From Glaciozyma antarctica PI12 (taxonomy: Eukaryota; Basidiomycota; Microbotryomycetes; Kriegeriales; Camptobasidiaceae), in NCBI GenBank assembly GCA_002917775.1, contig KZ627151.1, positions 632,607 to 696,606 of the forward strand: 64,000 nt of DNA, read 5' to 3'. Positions within the stretch are counted from its first letter, which is position 1; each line of letters opens with the position of its first letter. Below the pieces are notes generated by a model. The model ran no database searches. It worked only from the letters and a program-made list of their open reading frames with translations, and was not told the origin of the DNA. Shown here in pieces: positions 56,149 to 64,000 of this stretch. A program made the position numbers and the translations under genes.

Positions 56149-59100
56149 CGGTGACCAAGACGCGGTTCGAGGGAAGGTCGAGGCTGCAAAGAGGTCAAGG
56201 GCGTTAGCTCTGTCCTGCCGAATGCCGTAGAGGAATAATAGGTACAAAATGTCGTCGCTATCAGCGGAGGAAGGGGTGGAGGTGAAGGAGGATGAGGTGA
56301 AGGAGAGAAGAAGGAAGAGCGGTCAGCGTCGCGACGAGGTAGCGAAAGAGATCAAGACGCACGCAGGGTGACGGTAAAGGCCCTGCTTGAGGCGCTTCTG
56401 GTCGAGGAAGTGACCGATGAATCCAATCGAGCGACCGAGAACGAAAAGTCCGTTGAGAGTACCAATCTGCGACGAACATCAGCGTCCTCCGAACCCGTCG
56501 CGGCACACGAAAACGCACCTTCATGTATTCCTCCGCCTCGTCGGCAGTAAACGCTCCCGAGTACCTGAGGAGGTCGCAGAAGCAGACGGCCTATCATCGG
56601 AGAGTCAGTACGCGACGACGTCGGAGGGGGAGGGAACGCACGATGGTACCGTCGACGTTGAGGATGAGAGTATCCTTCTTGGCGGAGGTGACCTCCTCGA
56701 CGGCGAGGGCGTAGTCGAGGAAAGAGGTGTTGGGGAACTCCTTCTTGGCGAAAGCCTTGACGAGCTCGACGCGAAGATCGGGGTTCGTCTTACTCTTGAT
56801 CTTGTGGCCAATACCGGGAACTACGCGGAGAGTCAGTACGCGCCTCATCGAAAGGAGGAAAGGACGCACTGAGCTTGTTAGCCTTGCGCATCGTGTCGAC
56901 GAACTCGCGAGGGGTAAGTCCAAGATCGCGCGCGCGAGTGAACTCGGCCGCAGCACCATCGAGAGCTCCACCGAAGCGGTCACCGATAGTGAGGAGACCA
57001 GCGCAAAGGGACGAGACGAGGTCCTTTCCAGCGCGAGTGGTGATGACGGTAGTCATAGCTCCCGAGACGGCGGGTCCCTGCGCGACAGAGTCAGCGACAA
57101 ACAACGACGGAGGGAAAGGAGGGAAAGTACGTGGTCGGCGGTGAGCATGAGAACCATCTCGAGGAACTTGCAGGCGTAGGCGGGGAGACGCCTCTTGAAC
57201 CAGAGGAGCGAGACGACTCCACCGATACCGATATCCTCCTTGAAGACGTCCGAGATGCGCATTCCAGCGTACAGGAGTTCCTGACCCCGCTCGTCCGAGA
57301 TGGTCCTGCACAAAACGCATCAGCTCAAATCCACGAAAGAGTCGAGACGAGGAACGCACGAGATGAAAGCGGCGGGCTTGCGAACCATTCCGAGCTCCTG
57401 AGCCCACTTGTAGTCGATAGGGATCTGAGGAGGGGCGACCTCGGCCTTGACGACGATCTCTCCGGCAGCGACGAGCTTCTCGTAAGTCGCCTTGAGGACG
57501 TCGGGGAGGTCCTCAAACGTCAAAAGTAACGATGAATCCCGCAGCGCGCATGGCGTTGTTCTTCGCCTCGGCGGTCTCGAGGTCCGAGTTGGCCATCGAA
57601 CCGGCATGACCGAACTGAACGTCGGTCGTGAACATCTTGGCGCAAGTACCGATCGACCAGGCGACGATGGGCTTCTTGATCGCTCCGCTCTTGACGGCGT
57701 CGATAACGCGGTACTCCTCGATTCCGCCGACCTCTCCGAGGAGGACGAGCATCTTGACGTTCGGGTCGGCCTCGTAGCGAAGGAGGTGGTCGATGAACGA
57801 AGTGCCGGGGTAGCGATCTCCTCCGATGGCGATTCCCTCGTAGGTACCGTTGGTAGCTGCGCGAACACGACGTCGTTAGCTAGCTACCTCATCACCGAAA
57901 GCGACGACGACGTACTGAGCGAAAGGATGTTGTTGAGCTCGTTCGACATTCCTCCCGACTTGGAGACGTAGGCGACCGATCCAGCGCGGAAGAGCTTGGA
58001 CGCGAGGATGTTGTCCATCATTCTGCGTCGCACTCATCAGCCCCCACTCGCACAAACGAAAGCGAGAACTCACCCTCCCGTGTTTCCAATCCTGAAGCAC
58101 CCAGGCTTGATACCTCCAACCGTCGCCGGTCCAATGATCATGACGTTCTTCCTCTTCGCGGCCCAAAGGATCTCTCGCGCGTGCCTCTCCGGCACTCCCT
58201 CCGCAATAAGCGCGATCGCCTTAATAGTCGGGAACTCGAGGCACTCGAGCGTACTCGCGTAAACCGACCTCGACGACGCAAAGTTGACGACGACGTCGGC
58301 ATCAGGGCACTTCTTGACCGCGTCGGCCATGCTCGTGTAAACGGGGAGAAGCGTCTCCTTAGTTCCCCAGTAGAACTTCTGGACGTGGTGACCACCGAAA
58401 GGGTAAATCATCGCCGCGACCGAAGGCGTCTCACGTCCGCACGCAAAGTCGAAATCGAGCATGCCCTGAATCGCACGAGGCTGAAGTCCGTAGACGAGCG
58501 AACGAGTCGTAGCGTCGAAAGGACGGTACCAAGGGCGCTCGGACTCGCTCTTAGCGGCCTCGAACGAGACGATGCGGTCCTGCGCGGTCTCGCGGCCTGC
58601 GGGAGCGGCGGCGGCGGGGACGGTGGGGAGGGGGATGTTGCCGCCGACGGGGGAGGAGGGAGCGACGGGGGTGAGGTTGCCGAGAGGGGCGACGGGGGCG
58701 GAGAGGGCGGGAGCGGCCTTGGTGATGCCGAGAGCGAGGGGGACGATGTTGGTGATGTGCGACTCGGGGCCGAAGCTGTAGGGGCGAACGTCAGCAGCTG
58801 TTCTTTACGAGCGAAGGAGAGGTGGAACGCACACTTGGATTTCGACGCCGAGAGTCTCGCCGAGGAGACGCATGGCCTTGAGGCCCTCCTGGTAGTTGGG
58901 TCCACCGCGACGAACGAAGATGCGAACCTTGTGCTCCTGGAGCTTGTGCTGGTACTCCTTGAGCGCCTGGATGATACCCTTGAAGGTCGAAGCGACGTTG
59001 GTGAAGTTGGCGATACCTCCACCGATGATGAGGAGCTTGCCCTCGGGGTTGGGGGCGCCGCGGGTCATGAGGTCAACTGCGACGAGGGCGCGGTTAGTGC

Positions 59101-61034
59101 GAGAGCGGGGAAGGGAGGGAGAGGAGGACGAACGGATGGTCTTGGCGTACTCGTACGTCTGGTTCTGGGTAGGAGCTCCAGAGTACTCTCCGTAGTTGGC
59201 GAGCTCGTGAGCGTATCCGTGAGCGGCGATGGCGTCGCTGTGGTCGTACGTAAATCAGTCGCTGCGAGTAGGACGGGGAGAGGAAAGGAAACGCACGAGT
59301 AGACGACGGAAGCTCCTCCTCCAGCAACCATGGTCCAAACGCGACCCTCAGCGTTGAGGACGGTAAGCTTGAGACTAGCTCCCGTCGACGAATCCAATCG
59401 AGCAATGTACGCCTCCTCCTTGGTGAGGTCGCGTCCGAAACTGCGTGTGTGCGGGACTCAGGTCAGCTAGGGCTCGGGCGCGAGAGAGGAGGGACGAACG
59501 GCGGAGGCCAGACCATGGGAGGTCCGCGGTCGGCGAGAATCTTGCCGTTAGAGAGGGTAGCGGTGGCAGGGTTGTAGATGGAGGGGTCGCGCGCAATGGC
59601 CCACTTGGGACCGACGATGAACTCGGCAGTCTGCGGACGCGAACGAGCTGCGTCAGTTCCGGCGCGCGGTGAACGACGAGAAAGGAACGCACCTGATCGA
59701 GCTTGGCGGCCATGTCGAGGTAGAAGATCTCGGTCTTTCCGTTGATCTCGACGGCGACGAGGGGGTTGATCTCGAGGTACGCAAAGTGGAGCTCGACGTA
59801 GACGGAGTAAAGACGACTGATGAAGTCGACGAGAGTGCGTCCATGCGCTCCTCGCCAGTAACGTCCTTGAGGAGGTCCTTCTTGATCGTCTCGCGGTCGG
59901 GAAGCTCGCCACCAACAGGGACGAGGAGCGTAAGCGCCTTGGCGTCAACGTCGCCGACCTCGACTCCTCCCTCGTGCGTGAAGAGGATCATGTCACCCTC
60001 GCGGACAGAGTTGACGCAAATGTAGAACTCGGCATCGGAAGGATGGGGAAGGAAAGGCTCGATGATGAAGTGGGTGAGCGTGCCCGTAGTCTTCTCGACC
60101 TGGAATGAACGGCGCGCAGGGTCAGCCGCGGTTCGAACGGGGAGAGACGACGACGACGAAGACGAACCTGGACTTGCTTCCCTGCGCGCTCCTTGATCCA
60201 AGCCTTGCCTTCTGCCCACTCCTTGTTCAGGAGACTGTAAAGAAGGCGTCAGGACTGCTAGATGGCGTGAGACCAAAGGAGGAAGGACGAACAGGAGTCC
60301 AGCCTTGCCACGACGCTTGATGAGCTGATCAGGCTTGACGACGAGCTTGTCGGTGAAGACCCAGGCGGGGAGGGCAGAGTCAGGAGTAAGAGTTCCCGTA
60401 GCAGGGTCAAAGGCGACCTAATGAGATGAATTGAAGTCAGCATCTGGATTCGAATCTGGTTGGGGGAAGTTGGGGGTGGGTCGTGGCCCGTGCGCTATAG
60501 CTGATTCGACGAGATTCAAAGGGGAGAGTGCGTGCAGAGGATGAGAAGGTGCTAAGGAGTGCTATAGGGGGAGTGCAAAGCTATGGGGAGGAGGTGGGCG
60601 CTCCAGCAGCTCAGCGGCTTGAAGGGACCAGCCTCCTCCTCAACTTTAACCGGCGCGAGCCACGACATGCCGTAGTGCCGGTGCCGAGCTCGCCCCTCCT
60701 CCTCATCAGCTAGCACTCTATCTCACCGTACTCCAACAAGCACCCCAGTACCAACAGAGCTCAAAAGGCAAGGAGGGAGGAACTCACCTGAGCGACACGA
60801 GTGTCGGGAGCGGTGAAGCCGGGCCTAACGGTGCAGACGGTGCCGAATTGAGGAGCGCGGGCGAGGTGGTGCGCAAGGAGAAGCTTGGCGTCGAATTCAC
60901 GGATGGCTGGTGTTTGGAACGAGATGAGTTGGAAGCGGTTGGGTTGGGGACAAGGTTGAGAGAGATTGGAAGGGAGAGGGTTAGCTGTTGGTCCCGCGAG
61001 TCCTGGAGTGAGAGTACGTACGCTTGGCGGACAT
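56149..61034 (-). CDS. ACL1: ATP-citrate lyase, single-polypeptide form
   Basis: The minus-strand gene has ATG at 61032-61034. The first coding exon is 13 nt (61022-61034, MSAK plus one base), then a 115-nt intron, then [20 protein letters not shown]. The order is that of fused ACLY: citrate-binding/ATP-grasp part ([60 protein letters not shown]), a variable Pro/Ala linker at about 58600-58740, the CoA-binding half ([60 protein letters not shown]), the phospho-histidine motif [20 protein letters not shown], and the citrate-synthase-like end ([60 protein letters not shown]). The last spliced exon gives [18 protein letters not shown] and TAA at 56149-56151. It makes cytosolic acetyl-CoA from citrate for lipid and sterol synthesis. 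Intron 60418-60787 is 370 nt, the longest seen here. Confidence 0.93.
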
Positions 61035-62449
61035 GGCTGGAGAGGATAAGCCAAGTGGGAGAGAAGAGAGGTGGGAGATGGAAGGGAGAAGGAGAAGAAG
61101 TGCTTGGGGGAGTCGAAGTCAAACGTTGAATTCTTATTTCGATTAGAATAAATTGTCTTTCCGCTTTGGGCTTCGAAGGGAACGCCCTAGAGCTCAACAG
61201 CAGAGTAGTGAACGATAGCGGGAGTGAACTGGGTTGGAGCGAGCAGTAGCGAGGTGAATAGAGCAGTCGTACCAGCCTGCAAGTCCTTCAGAGCAACACT
61301 CGCGTCAACCCCATCCCCAAAAGCGCGACGACGGCGCCCCAACCGCTGCCCAGCTCGGTCCCAGCCCGTTTGACAAAAGTAGACCATTGAGCGAGCAGCT
61401 GGCGCGTCGATACCGACCACAGGAAGCAGAAGAAGGGCGTCCAGGGGCGCTCCAGCAAAAATCACCAGTCGAACCAACACCCCGCTCAGCCCAGCAAGGC
61501 AAGGCCAAAGCGAATCGCGTCGTGCCGAAACCCAGAGGGAGCAGGAGCAAGCAGTGTCGATCCACGCGTCCAGGTACGAAGAGGAACAAGAGCGAGGCGA
61601 CTGATTTTCAATACGCGTGCTCCTCACCCTACAGCTTCCGAGAGGAGGGGGAAGGCTGCGAAGCGACGGGGCCATCGCCGCCCCGATGTGTTCCGGCGTT
61701 TTTGTGAACTCGTTTGCTGAGGTTCGCGCGTGAGGGAGGCAGTTTGTAGCTGTTTAGAATGGTCTGAGAGGGTGTACAGGGCGCTGAGAGAGGAGGGAGC
61801 GAGGAGGAAGAGGGAGCGGAGCTTGCCCGCTCGTCGATCGTTTTTCGACCAAGTTGACAGGTTGAAAATAATTCCGCGGACTTCCAGTGGCTTGTAGGGA
61901 CCACTGAAAGTGTAGCAAATGGAATCAAGGGCGAGGAAGAGGAGGCGAGGACGGGGGAAGAGAAAGAAAAAAAGCTGCGACGATAATCCCTTCGCAACAA
62001 GACCCGTGAAGATCAAGACGGATCCGAGAAGCTCGAGAGCACCCGTGCAGACGCCAGTAACCGCCTTTGCTCCTGCGAACAGCGAGAGGCTTCACTCGCC
62101 AGAGAACGTCGTCGTCCGGCGAGAGAGAGCGCTGGGAAAAGGGATCCACACGCCGTGGAGGAGGTGCCAGGCAGGGAGTCGCTTCTGAAGGAGAGAAAGG
62201 CAGCCCAAGAGCAGATCATCTCCGCAGCTTCAACGTTGAAGCAAGGCAGCGAGGGAGAGCGTCGCGAGGTGATTAAATTGTGAATACTCGCCAGGTGACC
62301 TGCGATTGAAGAATTGATTCCCCCTTGTCCGCTCGCTGAGCTCCTCCCCCTCCTGCCACCTGCCATCAAAGCCCGCAAGCACCATCCCCACCTCGCCCCA
62401 CTCTCCGGCGCACCTCCGCGCGCTCCCACTAGCTCCGCGCGCCGCACCG
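61035..62449. promoter_or_regulatory. Divergent promoter region between ATP-citrate lyase and DCP1
   Basis: This 1.4-kb region separates two divergent start codons. An AT-rich island (ttcttatttcgattagaat, then aaattg, about 61131-61155) lies about 100-120 bp upstream of the ATP-citrate lyase ATG and could contain its core promoter. A second AT-rich spot is at 62273-62282 (attaaattgt). Intermediate frames give Arg/Ser-rich translations without motif. No RNA gene was recognised. Confidence 0.45.
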
Positions 62450-64000
62450 ATGGCGTCCAACCCCGCCCTCATCCGGCAACAGCTGAACCTCAAGAACCTC
62501 CGACGGCACGACAGCTCTATCGAGGAGATCGTAGCTTCTACGAGCTATACGACGGTGTATTACAACACTGGCAAAGACTGGGTACGCTGCTTGCGAAGGT
62601 TCGGCGGAAGACGAGCTCACTCCGACGCAGGTCAAGACGAACATCGAAGGGCCTATGTTCTTGTTCCGTCGGTGCGTAACGGAGTGGAGGAAGGAGGGAG
62701 TGAGCTGATGAGGGACGCAGAGCCGTGGAACCGACGCATGGCTTCTTCATCCTCAACCGTAACGGCCTCGAATACGTGCACGAGCTGCTCACGCCTGACT
62801 CGGAGGTGCGAATGGAGGGAGAGTTTATCCTCTACGAACCGCACGCCGAAGCTGGTGCGTTCATTTCCCTCCGAGAGGGCGTGGACAAGAGCTGATGGCC
62901 TGGTGGTGCTAGATCGTGCGACGGGGATCTGGGTCTGGGAAGAGAAGGAGCGCGTAGCTCTCTGTGCCCGTATGGAGGAGTACGTCCTCTCCCCTTCCTC
63001 TCCCAGCTCAACTAATCCAGGACCGTAGACTCCGACTCCTCTCCTGCCCTCCTCCCGCCGCGCCCGCGCCAACCACCGCACCCCAATCAACGCCCCTCGA
63101 CTTCCTCTTCGCCTCCTCCCTCGCCTCTCCCCCAGCCCCTGCACCCGCTGTAGTACCCGCCGCGAAACCGCAGGGAAAGCCATCCGGGATGCAGCTCCTC
63201 GATTCGATCTTCAAGTCCGCCAACCCTCCTCCTCCTCCGCCAGTGAAGCCTGAACCACCACGGGATGCGCGTGACCTCCTGGCGCTCATTGGACACCCGA
63301 CGATGCTCCTTCCGCCACCGCAACCTGTCGCTAAGCCGAATCCCCTCCTCGCGCTCCTCCCCCAGCTCCCTCAGCAGCAACAGCGACCTCCCATTCCTCA
63401 GCAACAGGCAGCAAACCCTCAGCAACAACAACTGCGCTCGCTCCCTCAGCAGCAGCAGCAGCAGCAACCATCACCCCGGCAGCAGCCTATTCCTCAGCAG
63501 CAGCAACCCTCCCCTCAGCAGCATCGCTCGACCCTTCCACAAGCCTCGCTGCAACAACAACGTCTCCTACCCATCCCCACATCTCAGCAGCCCGTCTCCC
63601 GCCCTCATCCCACCCAAGCTGTCGCCCGCCCTCCTCCCACCCAACCCGTCTCCCGCCCAGCTCCCACCCAGCCCGTCCCTCCTCCAACCGCTCCCCGCCT
63701 ACCTCCCACCGCACCCACCACCAAACCCCCGGTATTCGCACCCCCTCTTCTCAGCCACGACGTTTTCGCCCTCCCCCTGCCCAAGAAGGTCGTCGCTCCA
63801 GTGGCGGTTCTGGCGAAAGCGGTGCCGGTCTCGGGGTCTGCGGCCGTCGTTCCGGTGGCGAGTCTTGCGAAGGCAGCCCCAGCTCGAGCAGAGACTGCCA
63901 TCGCACCGGTGAAGGAGAAGGAGGCGCTCGTTGCACCGAGCAAGGCGGAGCCGGTCAAGAAGGTGTTCGTCAAGGCCGTCCCTAAGGACCTAGCGCTGGA
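62450..64000 (+). CDS. DCP1: mRNA decapping activator DCP1, N-terminal part (3' end outside window)
   Basis: The exons are 62450-62581, 62631-62671 (41 nt), 62721-62854, 62913 to about 62976, and from 63029 past the window end. The start ATG gives MASNPALIRQQLNLKNLRRH followed by the EVH1-like Dcp1 fold: IEEIVASTSYTTVYYNTGKD, WVKTNIEGPMFLFRR, VEPTHGFFILNRNGLEYVHE and GIWVWEEKERVALCARMEE, which includes the conserved Trp of the proline-peptide site. Dcp1 activates the decapping enzyme Dcp2 in cytoplasmic P-bodies. After the domain, the protein is Pro/Gln/Ala-rich: MQLLDSIFKSANPPPPPPVK, a DLLALIG segment, and CAG/CAA-coded poly-Q from about 63370 to 63560. Such extensions are common in fungal Dcp1 and favour P-body condensation. 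The C-terminus is not in the window. Confidence 0.88.

Noticed and set aside
58181-59302. A 373-codon open frame on the plus strand
   Set aside because: Antisense to ATP-citrate lyase exons. The Gly/Glu/Asp/Arg-rich translation is a shadow of the highly biased coding strand.
60440-60465. TTCGAAT sequence resembling a tRNA B box
   Set aside because: The flanking bases do not form a T-stem on either strand and no A box or acceptor stem is found. It is simply a palindromic word inside an intron.
60608-60714. Possible intronic C/D-box snoRNA (CTGATGA and CTGA boxes on the minus strand) in the long ATP-citrate lyase intron
   Set aside because: Box C has C instead of a purine at its first position, the terminal stem is only about 3 bp, and CTGAT/CTGA are common branch-site-like words in this genome.

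Overview
This window is nuclear DNA from a GC-rich, intron-dense fungus. It is most likely a basidiomycete red yeast of the Pucciniomycotina (Rhodotorula/Rhodosporidium/Sporobolomyces group). The signs are a GC-rich, pyrimidine-tract-rich sequence, compact genes with many roughly 45-60 nt introns (donors GTGCGT/GTACGT/GTGAGT, branch sites of CTAAC/CTGAY type close to the acceptor), single-polypeptide ATP-citrate lyase, stand-alone peroxisomal hydratase-2 enzymes, and family-level resemblance of the proteins to fungal ones. The species call is inference. I see no transposon, virus-like element, CRISPR array, rRNA or convincing tRNA. One run of 77 unknown bases (6169-6245) marks an assembly gap.

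Layout. 1-5.9 kb: the 3' part of the cohesin regulator PDS5 (+), an unrecognised gene (+) and an F-box-like gene (-). 5.9-11.1 kb: a leader/promoter region with the gap, then a large low-complexity protein with an N-terminal membrane segment and poly-Q tracts (+). 11.4-13.8 kb: two different R-SNAREs side by side, a longin/VAMP7 type and an Snc/synaptobrevin type (both +). 14.4-16.3 kb: a hotdog thioesterase and a small unknown gene (+). 16.3-26.3 kb: four genes on the minus strand, namely RTP1/TANGO6-like, DNA polymerase epsilon subunit DPB2, a class I glutamine amidotransferase, and an SPX-RING ubiquitin ligase. 27.5-33.1 kb: SURF4/Erv29 (+), a small unknown protein (-) and the trifunctional tRNA ligase TRL1 (-). 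33.5-36.5 kb: tandem peroxisomal enoyl-CoA hydratase 2 genes, both ending in SKL. 36.9-44.6 kb: a full-size (NBD-TMD)x2 ABCG transporter and a cytochrome P450 (+). 44.8-61.0 kb: six minus-strand genes, namely secreted L-asparaginase, FMN-dependent alpha-hydroxy-acid oxidase, a BIRC6-like E2, ARP6, a MYND-finger protein, and ATP-citrate lyase. 62.4 kb to the end: the 5' part of the decapping activator DCP1 (+).

Most genes are ordinary housekeeping genes. There is a lipid-metabolism flavour: ATP-citrate lyase makes cytosolic acetyl-CoA, and the two PTS1 hydratases act in peroxisomal beta-oxidation. The most unusual feature is gene architecture. Coding microexons of 5, 8, 13 and 18 nt sit on critical motifs, all three P-loops I could trace are interrupted by introns, one start codon appears to be split by an intron, and several non-canonical splice sites (GC-AG, apparently GA-AG) are needed to keep conserved motifs. 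ARP6 carries an 8-bp tandem duplication that breaks its frame in this assembly. I found no clearly new multi-gene system. Exon boundaries were derived by hand from conserved motifs and splice consensus and should be treated as predictions.
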